From positions 969,501 to 1,033,500 of the forward strand of contig JAODUP010000032.1 in the NCBI GenBank assembly GCA_025642065.1: a stretch of 64,000 nucleotides of DNA, in the 5' to 3' direction. This stretch comes from Paralvinella palmiformis (lineage: Eukaryota; Annelida; Polychaeta; Terebellida; Alvinellidae). Below the pieces are notes generated by a model. The model saw nothing but the letters and a program-made list of their open reading frames with translations. It ran no database searches and was not told the DNA's origin. Of the stretch, positions 1 to 12,034 are shown piece by piece. Within the stretch, counting starts at the first letter, position 1. Each line of letters starts with the position of its first letter. Made by a program: the position numbers and the translations under genes.

Positions 1-154
1 CTTATCAACAGATAAACAAATTATGTTGTGCAAATTTCTATAAACTGCTAGAAAATAAGAGGAGCATCTGATTAAACAATTATCATCTACATTACATAAT
101 AATTACTGTAAATACCGGAATACAAATTGTATAATAGAAGTCTGGATGTTTATG

Positions 155-192
<38 letters not shown>

Positions 193-302
193 CATGGGAT
201 CAATTCCATTTTGTCATTTCATGGAAGAAATATTTCTGAATTAAAAAATTAAATTGTAAATTAATTTGTGCATTAATTTGTTTTGCTCATTCTAAACATT
301 GA

Positions 303-560
303 ACGGGGGTAAATGCCTAAATAGTAATATCTCTATATAGATTAAAGGTATGCTATGTGGTGGTGTCATGTGTTGGGGGTGGAGCCCACTGTATGCAGAC
401 CATTTTACTTGGTTAAATGATCATGTGAGGTGCCACAGTCGGTCTGCATATCTGATATATATATATATATATATATATAAAAGGAACCAAAGTTCTGGAT
501 CAATTTGGTTCCAGTATATTGGTAACACCAAATGTAAGTGTTATCCTGGTAAAAATAGCA
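303..560 (+). repeat. Cargo flanking repeat, left copy
   Basis: A segment with CTATATAGATTAAAGGTATG, GTGGTGTCA, GTGGAGCCCAC and GTATATTGGTAACACCA. It recurs on the other side of the recombinase fragment (about 912-1290) and around the second cargo copy at 11.2-12.2 kb. It includes an internal TA array. The arrangement recalls the direct or split repeats of tyrosine-recombinase retroelements, but the ends are too decayed to prove this. Confidence 0.6.
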
Positions 561-614
561 AAAGCCTAACCATAAGGCTCTTTTAGTTAAAGAGAAATTT
601 GATTATATCAAGCG

Positions 615-899
615 GTGGATTCTTGGGTGCATCCCCATGTAAAACTGTATTTTGTAATCATCAAAGATGTGTTTATATTCCACTGTCCAGTAGCAGCCTT
701 GAAACAAATGTTTTTGCTTAGTTCCGCCCAGCAGGGGTTAGATTCTATGTTTACTTTCATAACCCTGCTGGGTACTAAACCAATGACATATGGTAAGTTT
801 ATAAAATATCTCAAATGGTTATTAAAACAGGTCTGGGGACAGACTATAGCAGTCACAGTTTTAGGAGGAGGGGCAAGTTTTGCATTCCCGGTGAGATGA
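615..899 (+). pseudogene. Tyrosine recombinase C-terminal fragment (DIRS/Ngaro-like)
   Basis: The frame encodes a relic ending in PMTYGKFIKYLKWLLKQ and, after a frame shift, the HSFRR box near 860. HxxR is the catalytic His-Arg pair of tyrosine recombinases, and PLTY...LK...HSFRRGGA is typical of DIRS/Ngaro-type retroelements. It matches the minus-strand copy at 11548-11838, where the box is in frame. The remaining catalytic residues, including the tyrosine, are absent, so it cannot be active. Confidence 0.65.
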
Positions 900-911
900 T
901 AAATTAATAAA

Positions 912-1292
912 TTCCTAAATAGCAATATCTCTATATAGATTAAAGGTATGTGGTGGTGTCACAGCGTTGTGGGTGGAGCCCACGGTATCCAGACCACTTA
1001 ATTGGTTAAACCAAAGTTCTGGATTGATGCTGTCTCTACTAAGTTATAATGTATAAAGGGGGATGTTAAAGATCCCCTGAGGACGTAAAACACTCTGGCA
1101 GTGACCATCCTCAGGGTATTATCCCATACTGCTCCCCTGTGAATGGTGGGGGAGGATGTTTCTCAATCACTCCAACATAGAGGCTGTGCTGAATAAGCAA
1201 CAGCCTGGGGATTCTCCCTGAAAAACAAATCAATCTGGATCATTCTGGTTCCAGTATATTGGTAACACCACATGTAAGAGTTAACTTTGTAA
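912..1292 (+). repeat. Cargo flanking repeat, right copy
   Basis: Second copy of the repeat at 303-560, with an extra block (about 1060-1230) of GATCCCCTGAGGACG and CAACAGCCTGGGGATTC. The latter block also occurs at 11.24 kb and, in the opposite sense, at about 40.16 and 40.91 kb, so it belongs to a more widely dispersed family. Confidence 0.55.
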
Positions 1293-1478
1293 AAATGGTA
1301 AATTAATTTGTGGATTAACTTTTTGTTGTAGGAAACTTCAATTCCAATTCAAAATTTCTCAATTCCAATTCAAAACTTTTCAACTCCAATTCAATTTTGT
1401 TTTAAATAAACAATTCCAATTCCGGAATTAGAACTGACCATCAATTCCAATTCCGGAATTGAATTGACCCCATGTCTG

Positions 1479-1522
<44 letters not shown>

Positions 1523-1579
1523 AAGAAGGAGAATCCAGAGGATAGTTTTAGATTACTATAATAGCCTTCAATAACTCAC

Positions 1580-3678
1580 CTTGGCTATTTCTATTGATTC
1601 AGAGGCCTGAAAAAAGTTTACTGTTACAGTATTGCCAGTATCCTTGGCAATATCAAATGGTGTCTGGCCATCAGCTGTCTTGGCATCTAGTGAACCACCA
1701 GAAGTATGGAGAAGATGCATTATCCGGATATTGTTGTTCATTGCCCCATAATGCATAGCAGTAGCACCTTTGGAATCTAGGTCATTGGGCAAGGCTCCAT
1801 ACTTTAAGAGAATCTTCACCAGATCAGTATCATCTTGCATGGCAGCAACGTGTAGTGGAGTCATATCACCCTTTTGCTCGTTAAAAATATCGCTTAACCT
1901 CTTCTTCATCATAATCTTACATTCTTTGTCTGGATATGTTCCAAATCCTGATTTAAGGATTTGTCCAAATCTAACAACATCAACCTGGCCCGATTTCATT
2001 GCCTTGTTAAAGGCTTTAATATAAAGCCGCTTTAGCTCAACCCAGTGCCAGGCTTTTCGTCCACAATCTTTACCCCTTATCACCACTAGCAGATCTTCTC
2101 CGGTGAATACATTCTTGCCAGAAATTAGCTGCTGAAGACAGTTCACTTTTACCGCCTGGTCAATAATGATTTCCGTGATGTATTTCCGACCATGTTTTGC
2201 TGCCAAGTGGAGGACATTATTTTTGTATTTATCCACCAATGTGATGTCAGCTTTCTCTTTTAATAATTTCTCTACCATAGATGCATTCCCATTGATAACA
2301 GCATAGTGAAGTGCTAATCTTCCTTCCTTATCTTCACCTCGGTTTACATTACAAACTTCTTCAAAGACAAAATCAAAGACATCATTCTGCTGGTATTTGG
2401 CAGCAATTGTTAAGGCCTTTGCATCGATCTTAAATCCTTTCCCCTTGTACAGCTTTATAACATCAATGTCACCAAATCTTACAGCATAGTATAAAGCATT
2501 GAAACCAAACTTGTTCTCCTTGCCACGTATCTCAAAGAAGTAACTGCTGAGGACATTCAGTACATCCAGATGGCCAAACATTGCAGCTGTGTGAAGCGCT
2601 GTATCACCAATTCTGTTCTGAACATTTCTTGGCACACCTTTCTGTAAGAGCATGTTCACCAGTTTGGAATTGCCAGAAGCACAGGCATATAGCAGACAGT
2701 TGGCATGAAATTCATCTTTCACTTCCATCAGGTAGGGATCCACAGTTATCAAAGTTGAAGCAAATACTGTGGAACCCATTAGGCAGGCCTTGTGTAGTGG
2801 TGGCATGTATCGTATATATCGATCATATTCATCAAACGATTTCATGATCTCAAGGCCAGTGTCTTTATAAGACAGTGCTTCAGCAAGTCTTCTTGGCACA
2901 TAACCTACATGTTGCGATTCCTGTGTCACATTAAGCGGCGTCACAACATCCTTTCGCAAGAAACTCCATTTGTTGGCATAGAATAACATTTTCAGGTAAT
3001 CTTCATTCTCTTCTTTAACTGCCAGATGCAGGGCATTGTAGCCAGTTGAGGTTCTGATGTGAGTTAAGAAATCTGGCCAACCTAGTTTCTTCATGTATCT
3101 CAGGTACTGAAAGGGAGACAAGTCACTTCTTTTCAAGAATGCCTGATATATCATGGTGGCACACATAGCAGTCAGAGAGTGTACTCTGCCTTCTTCCTTT
3201 ACGCCACCTGTTGTTGACTTTCCTATTAACTCCACCAATTCTTCAAGTTTATTGCCTGCAATCAGCTGCTTAAGAGCAAGTTCTTGCTGCTTAATGAGAT
3301 TGGGGCAGAAATACTTCACTACACGCAGAATATCATCATTATTAATGCTTGTATATATACTGCCGATAAAACTTTCAGAATTAACCTTCAGACTGTTTTG
3401 AACCATTATCCTGAACTGACAACTTTGGTATAACCGTAGGAAATGCAAGTAGTCCTCAACATTATTTGGTTGTATCTCTATACAGACTTCAAGCCTTTCA
3501 AGACTGCTCCTGGATCTCAATGTTTCAACATTTGGAATGTGTAGCATTTGTAGAAAATGTTGTCTTGGAAAACTACCAGCATCTTCAAAAGTCTCCAAGA
3601 GTGAATTCCAAGATTTCTTCATGTAAGCATGCTCGTCAAAATGACTCTTAAGTTTAAAGATGATCAACTGACGGGGCG
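1580..3678 (-). CDS. Ankyrin-repeat protein, large internal exon
   Basis: This 2,099-nt exon encodes about 700 residues of an ankyrin-repeat protein. Ankyrin repeats are protein-binding helical pairs; the cellular role here is not known. Counting from the leucine codon at 3667, ankyrin-like units lie near residues 209-230, 288-310, 321-345, 354-375 (GDTALHTAAMFGHLDVL), 388-411, 448-477 (LALHYAVINGNASMVEKLL), 481-503, 601-630 (TPLHVAAMQDDTDLVKILL), 634-663 and 667-688. The first 200 residues carry no recognised domain, and I see no membrane segment. The acceptor is TTTTAATAG before 3678 and the donor is CCAAG/GTGAGT after 1580, so the gene continues beyond the window's left part. Reading through that donor adds only V-S-Y before a stop, which could make a short isoform by intron retention. 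The frame joins exactly to the exon at 3990-4439. No frame break is seen, so this looks like a functional gene. Confidence 0.88.
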
Positions 3679-3989
3679 CTATTAAAATAAAATATGAAAT
3701 CAGTCAAACTTTTAAAACCCCTATAAACTAATTTGTCTGTTTATGTAATCTGAATACTGAATTTGGAACTTCCTGAGTTTTTTTTAAGAGTGAAAGCTCA
3801 GTAATTTCTTAACATTTTCACAAATAAACTATTTCCCTTAGAATTGGCATGCCGACTGTTTGGAACAATGGCATAGAAGATTAGATACATTCTTAAGGCT
3901 ATGAATATCATTATTGTTGTTAAAATCATATTTCTCAATGACTATTGCATGGCATGTCAGCTTTCATTAAACACGTATACGTTACTTAC

Positions 3990-4439
3990 CAAAGTCAGTC
4001 TCTTCAAGAATATTTTCAACATTTTTCTGGGGATCACCAAGTGGCCCTTCTAACAGTTTAGCAATGTCGTCAACAGTAGTGTTCTGGTTTATGGAGATGG
4101 AATATATTTCCTTTAATTCACTGGGCAGTGATGTCAAACCGTTCAATAAGAAAGCCCTTAAAGGTAACACCTTAGCAGCCAATCCATTATCTTTTCCAAA
4201 CTCGTTCTGCCTTTCCTTGATCAATTGCTGAATGAATGCAATATATTCTACATTTTCTAGACTTTGCTTATTGAAGCATAGGTATAAAGTTTTCTTCATA
4301 AGATCTTCCAAGAAACCTTTCAAATGTGGCCTCATCATAGATCGACCAATAAATGGCACAATTGATGTGTATTTAGTTTTCTTGATGATTGACACCAGCC
4401 CGGTTGGATTATCAGTAATCAATACTAAAGGTTTAATTC
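3990..4439 (-). CDS. Ankyrin-repeat protein, upstream exon
   Basis: This 450-nt exon lies directly upstream of the large ankyrin exon on the minus strand. The acceptor is a long pyrimidine run (TTTTTTTTTTCCTTCCAG) ending at 4440, and the donor is TTTG/GTAAGT after 3990. It enters at codon position 2 and leaves after codon position 1. The next exon, starting at 3678, supplies the two missing bases, so reading is continuous through D-F-A-P-R-Q-L-I-I-F. The intron is 311 nt. The exon encodes about 150 mostly helical, charged residues (IKPLVLITDNPTGLVSIIKK, then a basic stretch) with no domain I recognise. It may form a capping or regulatory segment ahead of the ankyrin repeats. Confidence 0.8.
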
Positions 4440-5559
4440 CTGGAAGGAAAAAAAAAACCCATATTGAGTATAACACATGGCACATGACAAGAGTAATTAA
4501 TTTATAAGTCTTTTGGAGCAAAGGAACTTTTTGTTCCCTTATTTGTTAACTTCCACACCCAACATTTATTATGATTCACTAAGCGTTCTTGAACTAAGCA
4601 TTAGGATATGTGGTGCTATAATAAGTGCTATGTTATTATTATTATTATTACTTGGTGAACAAACAGGCACTGTACGTGGTAAATATATCAAGGTATGTTA
4701 TTGGTCGGAGTAAGGAAAAGGTATTTTCCATGATTAATAGCTGTTCAACATATCCACATTAAAAGAATTTAAAACTCGAGAATAAAAGCATGAGAATGGA
4801 CTTTCAACAAATAAAAGGTTGAAGTTGATTGATTTCATCATGAGCCAGGATTTAAGATGATTTGTTACATTTGTAAACAATTATATTCTGGCTTGTCCAT
4901 TGCAAGTTGCTCCATAAATTGTTGATGACGGAATCAGTAATTGTAGCCTGAGTATATCTAGTTAGATAAATAATGAGAAATCAGCCGAAAAATCACACTA
5001 GTTGTTCCTCAGGCATCAGAAGAATGCTTCAACATTTAATACCGTCAAACACAACTGACTTGCTGCACATTAAAACATCCTTTCAAATAGTATTAAAACA
5101 CTGAAAGCAGATGCATAGATGATCAAATATATTTGCCTTGATATTTACAACCTTTTGGGAGAAATAGTAAAAATGTGAAATACAAAACCCTAATTCTTGG
5201 TCAGGGGCTTGAAATTGGATTGATTCGCAATGTAGATAAGAAAAATAATGGGCTAATATGCTTTTTAAGTATGAATATAGCCCAAAAAGTTAAGCTGCGC
5301 TGGTAAAAACACTAATAGAAAACAATTTGGACTGTAATGTTCTAAAGAATTACTGGGCTGCTGGGCATAATCTCAGTGATATAAAGAGTTTCAAAATAAT
5401 TAAAATACACAGTGACCACCGTAACAATTATAATTGCCATGGTTGGCTGACAAAAAATACTTTGGGTATAGTTTCACAATACTAAAGGGCAAATCAAAAT
5501 CTTTGGCATTTGTGAGCGATTAATCTTTATTGCAACACTAATTTATATGATTGACTGAT

Positions 5560-5770
5560 GTAAAGGCAATGATGACAATGACAATGAATTTATTTTCCAA
5601 TTTACACTTACATATTTTTACAATTTATATTTTATACATTAACAATTATTCATTTGTGCAAATTTGGGGACCTATGTAGCTAAATAACTGTCTTCCCATA
5701 GGCCCCATTATTGGCATACTTTTACAACAAGGAAATGAAAATCATAATTTTAGTGTGTATGTGTTGAATT
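5560..5770 (-). mobile_element. LINE 3'-end fragment
   Basis: The plus strand has a short ATGACAATGACAATGAATTT run followed by TATTTTCCAATTTACACTTACATA. Read on the minus strand this is the terminal segment and simple-repeat tail also seen on the LINEs ending at 14893 and 43801. No coding part is attached. Confidence 0.45.
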
Positions 5771-6468
5771 AACGGGTACTGAATGGTGCAGGACAAAATG
5801 ATTATGAATGGATTTTGATATGTTACACATCAGTCCAAATTCAACCTGTTCTCAAAATCCTGTGGTCTCCATACGATTAGAGAGGAATTCTTACTCTAAT
5901 GCATTTCAGAAAATGTACTTTTTATATTTTATGAAAATACAAATCCAGGAGTATATCCAATAATTATTTATGTAACACTGGCATAATAAAATTTACATTA
6001 TATATATATATTATACATTATTATGTTAAAAATATATTATAAATTACTTTTGATAAGTTATACATACACATAATTACATACCTAGTTGTTTTGTAAGAGC
6101 AAAACTCTTGCCCATGTTCACATGTAATGAACAGTAAACTATTCACACAGATTAACTGATTATTGTAAATTCCAATTTATAATTTTGTTCTATCCTGAAC
6201 ATGATTCTACCAACATTTGTGACCTGCTTTCAAAATATAAATAATGCAGCTTGTTGTTTTGTTTTCAGCTGCTTCTTAGTAAAACTTATTAAAGGCTTAT
6301 TAAATATGAAACTAGTTCTCTCATCTGTTCATATCCACTACATCAGACTAATAACAAGTTCATGCTTCAGTATCATACAGAGTGTATGACCGCAACCATA
6401 ATATATGTGGCACTTTTAGTCAATAAAATATTACATTGACTAACAGATTTGCTTAACAAGGTACATGT

Positions 6469-6845
6469 CAGACATGGGGTTAATTACATTTTGTCAATTC
6501 CAATTCCACTGAATTTCAAATTTATCAATTCCAATTCCGTTTTTACACTCTTTTTGCCTAATACTTTTTATCATGAGTAGGTACTGTGAGTATTTACTCG
6601 AGTAGTTTATTTTCCAAGTAGGACTGTTGTCGAAGAAATATTTCTTAAATAAAAAATTAAATGGTAAATTAATTTGTGGATTAAAATTTTTGGCCCGTTC
6701 TAAACATTGAACGGGGTATTCCTAAATAGCAACATCTCTCTATAGATTACAGTTATGCTATGTTGTGGTGTCATGGTGTTGTGGGTGTAGCCTATGGTAT
6801 CCAGACCATTATTCTAATTGATTAAATGCTCACATGGGGTGCAAC
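6469..6845 (+). mobile_element. hAT-type element, 3'-truncated, with part of the cargo
   Basis: The left end CAGACATGGGGTTAATTAC starts at 6469 after GTACATGT. The GGTAAATTAATTTGTGGATTAA junction is followed by ATTGAACGGGG and the cargo flanking repeat (to about 6845), then similarity stops. This is a third copy of the cargo-bearing form. No right end is found. Confidence 0.6.
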
Positions 6846-7426
6846 GGACAAGTGCCAAATCATTAATGTAATGGCCTGCTATTTATTCAAAGAATTAGCT
6901 GGTTGATCAGTTAAAAATAATCAAATAGTCAAAACATCAGACCAGAAAATATATTTATCATAGAATTATTATAAATGCATTATTATTCATGTAGCATAAA
7001 CTTCATGTTTTGCCACATCCTTAAAAGAAATTGCAAACTTTAATTATATTGCTGTTTAATAGTATAATCCACCACATTCTAATAATAATAGATAAAAGTT
7101 GGTAAAATCCCAAATTCTAAATCAAAGATCTTTAATAAGTGAATACAACCAAAAATACATACTCTAATCAAGCTTATAATATGGGCTTTTAGCACTCTGG
7201 TTGCATCAAAGTATTGCGATCAAATTCTATGTGGCTGCTCCACAACAATAGGCAAATAGAAGGACACTGATATCATCAGCCTAGTCTATAATCCATTCCT
7301 TTAGAGTCTGAATATCAATCACATTGAGAATATGTTGGGAAATATTGCTTGTAGGTTACATACACGTGTGAGCCAGAATCTCAGGCAACTTGTAGCAGGT
7401 TTGGGTCCACATTGGAAGAGAAACAT

Positions 7427-7517
7427 GCAAGGATCCAGTATAATCTATACCTGCAAGGATCCAGTATAATCTATACCTGCAAGGATCCAGTGCAATCTAT
7501 ACCTGCAAAGATCAAGG
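7427..7517 (+). repeat. 26-bp minisatellite, about 3.5 units
   Basis: Units start at 7427, 7453, 7479 and 7505 (partial), each beginning GCAAGGATCCAGT. The third unit differs by TGCAAT for TATAAT. Confidence 0.95.
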
Positions 7518-8226
7518 CCTGTATTCAGGCCCAGTGGAGGACATGCTTAGTGTTAGAGGACTTCATGATTGTCTTTTTGCTGAAATCCATAATAGTGCTC
7601 CATCAAATGACTGTTTAATTCTTTTTACAAGAGTTGTTGCTATTTTTATTGTTGATTTAAATGATGAGTGTATGCTGCTTAATTTAATGAATTAACACTA
7701 TTTATGTCTGTTGGTCCAGTACTGGTTTTATGATTTTTCGAAATGCACCTGACAGTTTCCTGTTTGAGGAGGCAGTTTCTCGGTATTGCTCCAAAATTAG
7801 TTAAATCTGCCATTCTTACGAATGTGTTTGTTGTTCTTGGTGATGAGCTGACTTTTGGTGAAATGTCCGACTCGTAGTCACTGATATTCGATTTGTAAAT
7901 TACTTCTTCAGTTGATCGTTTATTTGGCTTTTTGTATTGTTTAACAATTGTTACTTGGCTAGAATTTGGAGAACTGGGATTCCAATTGCGCTTTTTGCCA
8001 TTCTTTGCGAGGGTAGACAAGTCACCCTATTTTCTTATTTGGATGAGTAAATTTGTTTTGTTGTCAGTGGTGATTCGGCTGTCAGAAATCTTCAGAGTCC
8101 AACTTTCCCTGGGGAAGGGGGGGGGAGGGGATTGCGATGTTGTTTTCCACATGATCTAGTGTATATTCTCACATTCAGTACTCCATATACAGTTATTGTT
8201 AATCTAAACTTTTGATATGCTCTAGC

Positions 8227-9443
8227 CAGGGTTGGCAAGTTTATGATACAATGTCAAAACCAGGGATTAATCCAGGGTTGGTGATGCAATGTCATAAACA
8301 GGTCTATAACATGATAGCATCATAAACTATGAAAAGCATATTTTTTTATATAAATATTGGCAAAAAGTAGTTTTTAGTATGGCTTAAATTATTAATATGT
8401 TGTTAATATAATATTGTAAGATTAAAAATAAAATTATTATATAATAAGTTAGGGTGTGATTATTAGACTATGGTAATCATACACTGGTATGGTTTGTAGC
8501 CAAAATCAATTGACCTGATTGGTCGGCCATTTGTTTATAGAGCTTAGCAAGCAGTACTAATTTAATAGAACTATTCATTAATTGGATGACAAGCAAGACA
8601 CTGCCCTCTTGGGTTGGTGCTAGTGTTTACCATTATCTGTGGCTGACCATGCATGCAGTGACAGTGGCTTCACTTATTGATCTTCCATGTGGCAAGAGCT
8701 CAAGATATCTGCTACTCTGATTCTATTAATCCATCTTATAGCTTTCACATTAAATATTAGTTACACATGGTTAGTTTCATGAGAAAACAGCCAAGCGGGT
8801 ATTTTGTCACAGGATCTTCCAAGGACTTGGATTATTGATGGACTGATTCAATTTTATATGTGTGAAAGATGTAAGAGTCTGTTATGGAAAGACATGGAGT
8901 CAATTCAATTCTGGAATTTGAATTACTTATTTAAAAAAAAATGGAATTGGAATTGATAAATTGGGAATTGAGATTTTCTACAAAAAAAAAACCCACTCTG
9001 GGTACCTACTCCAAGCAATCCAGTATTGAGAAGCAGTTGGGCCCATACAAGGTGATGGACAACTTCAAACTGGCTACAATGTTAGATCCACATTTCAAAC
9101 TGGACTGGTGCCAGAATGACGAGTCCCGTGATGTCCGCAATCAGCAGACTTCCCAGGCGGTGTGATTGTCACCAACAACTTCAGCAGAGTATACGGAATT
9201 GAATTGCTCTATTTGGAATTTATAAATTTTCTGTGGAATTGACCAAATGGATTTGACCCCATGTCTGGTTATGGTTACTGAATAAAAGATATTTCGAAAT
9301 TAAAAAAATTAAAATCACAAAATATAGCGAATAAAGGTTTACGGCAGTTTATGATGGTATATGATGTTATAAAGGTATTTATGACAGGTTTATGACACTG
9401 TCATGTCATAAACAGGTTTACAACTGTTATAAGCCCAACCCTG
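8227..9443. mobile_element. hAT-like element with CAGGGTTGG ends and 8-bp target duplication
   Basis: The left end is CAGGGTTGGCAAG at 8227 and the right end CCCAACCCTG at 9443. The flanks are GCTCTAGC (8219-8226) and GCTCTAGT (9444-9451), an 8-bp target duplication with one mismatch, as hAT transposases make. Subterminal TTTATGACA/TGTCATAAAC motifs occur at both ends. No transposase frame of its own is seen. A different hAT-type element is nested inside at 8889-9267. Confidence 0.72.
8889..9267 (+). mobile_element. Nested hAT-type element of the GACATGGGG family with transposase relic
   Basis: The ends are AAGACATGGAGTCAATTC and TTTGACCCCATGTCTG. The flanks GTTATGGA (8881-8888) and GTTATGGT (9268-9275) form an 8-bp target duplication with one mismatch. 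The plus frame 8941-9165 includes LATMLDPHFKLDWC, which matches the LDPRFK box of hAT/ZBED transposases. This copy therefore ties the whole GACATGGGG family in the window to hAT. The relic is only about 70 codons and is inactive. Confidence 0.75.
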
Positions 9444-9649
9444 GCTCTAGTGTATCATTTTATAGTATTTCAAGTCACTATTCTCCCATACTAGGGTTAG
9501 CCTGATGTTGCTTTGGGGTAGGACTATATTTTATATTATATCACATGATACAGTACATACGTATCAGTAAATAATTATCTACTCATTATGGGCTTAATTC
9601 TCATGTGTAAGAGCAGTGTATCAACACTCTTATTTAGCACCACACTTAC

Positions 9650-9833
9650 TGGAGTCACTGATGCTTGTCAAACATCTTTTGCTGTTGTCTGAATATGAAC
9701 TAGAATTTGATACGTATTCCTTCATCAAGTCAACTGATGTTTCAACAAGTGTTGTGCAGCTGCTGGTATGCTGTATAACACAACTTTTGCTGGCTCTGTC
9801 TTCCGAATCCATTTTATTTACTCTGACACTGAT
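9650..9833 (-). CDS. Candidate first coding exon of the ankyrin gene
   Basis: The minus strand reads CATTTGTTTTACAG/ATCAGTG before 9833 and CTCCA/GTAAGTG after 9650, a convincing acceptor and donor pair. An ATG in AAAATGGATTCG at 9812 opens a frame of 54 codons plus one base, rich in serine and threonine (MDSEDRASKSC...). The exon ends after codon position 1 and the exon at 4439 begins at codon position 2, so the two are phase-compatible across a 5.2-kb intron. Joined with the two downstream exons the coding length is 2,712 nt, exactly 904 codons. The link is an inference from phase and splice signals; no homology supports it. The exon could belong to another gene. Confidence 0.42.
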
Positions 9834-10014
9834 CTGTAAAACAAATGAGCATGCATATACAAGATGATCTATGTAAACTATATACATATATAGCACTAAA
9901 GCAATATGAACATGTCACATCAGTATGCTGAGCTACTTACTACCATCTTATGAACATCCACTGTTGAAAAGCATTCTTGACACAAGAAACACTTGTAACC
10001 AGAGTCCATGCCTT

Positions 10015-10600
10015 TGTTACATCTAATATAGACCATTGTAACTCCCTATTATATGGCATAGCTTATATAAATATAACATCAATCACCTTCAGCAAATTCA
10101 GAATAGCGCAGTTCATATAGTGACAAATACTCTAAAATATGATCATATCACCCCAATTCTTCAAAAACTACATTGACTACCTGTTAGACAACATATCCAT
10201 TTCATGATTTCATTAATAACTTTATTAAACAATCTGTCAATGACATGGCACCTGAATACCTGTGTGAACTGATCCAGTCAGATAATATTGCAGGTACCAG
10301 TGTATCGGCTCAAGTCATATCACGTGATTGTGCATTTAGTGTTGTAGCCCCCACTTTGTGGAATAGGTTGCTGGCAGATATTAGAAATGTGTCATCATTT
10401 GAAAATTAAAATCTGTTCTAAAAACACACCTGTTCTAGGTAGCTTTCACAGATAAATAATAACTATCTTTTAAATCTCTAATATAGGGTTTTTACAGACA
10501 TGCTATTTGGGGTATTATTATATTACATATTATTTTACAGCGCCTTTGAATAGCTTCTGGTAGTAAGGGCACTTTATTAAATATACATTATTATTATTAA
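10015..10600 (+). mobile_element. CR1/L2-type LINE 3'-end fragment
   Basis: The plus strand encodes, with stops, the C-terminal end typical of CR1/L2 reverse transcriptases: a DYCNS-like start, CLQ-type helix, DHITPILQKLHWLPV-like text, then a PTLWN-like segment (PPLCG here). It ends in GCGCCTTTGAATAG, GGGCACTTTATTAAAT and an (ATT)n tail. The same tail type ends the LINE fragment at 55459 on the minus strand. Confidence 0.6.
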
Positions 10601-11014
10601 AGCAATGATATAATCAAAAGGTAGCTAGATACCACACACCATTTCAGTCAAATGGATCCTCCTTACAAAGGTAATTCAAATATACTGTATGTTAGTTTCT
10701 CAATCTTATATTAAGTTTCAATGAAAGCATTTTCTAAATGCTTAGCAATGCTTGTAGATTTTTAACAATTATGATATGTTATATCCAGATTCACTACATT
10801 AATAATTCCAGAAAGTGTTGCTTAGAAGTTAGACCAAAGATTTATTTGAGAGGTTACAGTTTTTTAAAGCTGTTTAGATAACCATTATGGAGCAGTATCC
10901 AGATAACTCAATTCTTCAGACCAAAGGATGGCATAGAAAATTTAAGGAAAGGAATTTCAAATGATATCAAAATGATGTCCAGCTGAAAATAACCAGGCCA
11001 CCACAATTTCAAGT

Positions 11015-11381
11015 TAAATTTGATGGTCAATTCCAAAATTGGAATTGATTATTTAAAAACAAATGGAATTTGAATTGAGAAATTTTGAATATGAAATGAG
11101 AAATTTTGAATTGGAATTAAGTTTCTCACAAAAAAATTAAATCCACAAATTAATTACCATTTTTACAACGTTAACACTTACATGTGGTGTTACTAATATA
11201 CTAGAATCAAAATGATCCTGAACTTTGGTTGGTTTGTTTTTCTAGGAGAATCCCCAGGCTGTAGATAAATATTCAACACGCTCCTCTAGGTTGGAGTGGT
11301 TGAGAAATCTCTCCCCTACCACTGACATGGGAGCAGTACGGAAAGATGGAGCCGAAATACCCCGAGGGAACTATGGTTCCT

Positions 11382-11412
<31 letters not shown>

Positions 11413-11987
11413 AAAAGATACAAACACCAACTGTAACCTATTAAATGGTCTGGATACAATGGGCTCTGCCCACAACCCTGTGACACCACCACATAGCATA
11501 TCTTTAATCTATATAGAGATTTTCCTATTTAGGAATTAATTAATTTATCATCTCACTGGGAATGCCAATCTTAGAGTAAAAACTGCCCCTCCTCTCCTAA
11601 AGCTGTGACTATTATAGCCTGTCCCCAGACCTAACTGTTTTAATAACCATTTGAGACATTTTGTAAACTTACCATATGTAAGTGGTTTAGTACACAGCAG
11701 GGATGTGAAAGTAAATACAGGATCTGACCCCTGCTGGGCGGAGCTAAGCAAATACATTCGTTTCAACGCTCCTACTGGACAGTGAAATATAAACACATCT
11801 TTGATGATTACAAAATACACTTTTACATGGGGATGCACCCAAGACTATGATCCACCACTTGATCTAATTAAATATCTCTTTAGCTAAAAGGGCCTTGTGG
11901 TTAGGCTTATACAATTTTTTACCACATTAACACTTACATGTAGTGTTACCAATATACTGGAACCAAGTTGATCAAGATCTTTGGTTC

Positions 11988-12034
<47 letters not shown>

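Larger units (their letters stand above)
189..1478 (+). mobile_element. hAT-type non-autonomous element with tyrosine-recombinase cargo, copy 1
   Basis: The left end reads GACATGGGATCAATTCC and the right end GAATTGACCCCATGTCTG, the inverted ends of a family seen repeatedly in this window. Both flanks are TA repeat, so the target duplication cannot be resolved. The family is assigned to hAT because the 8889-9267 copy carries a hAT transposase relic and 8-bp target duplications. A cargo of about 1 kb (277-1292) lies inside, flanked by a direct repeat of 26 bp (251-276 and 1293-1318) that occurs once in cargo-free copies. The cargo contains a tyrosine-recombinase fragment between two copies of another repeat. 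Confidence 0.72.

Noticed and set aside
3153..3401. Plus-strand frames opposite the ankyrin exon
   Set aside because: Antisense shadows of a strongly coding minus-strand exon.
7679..8020. Minus-strand 113-codon frame as an exon of the ankyrin gene
   Set aside because: The only nearby acceptor gives a phase that does not fit the candidate exon at 9650-9833, and no donor or domain is clear. It may be an ORF1 remnant.
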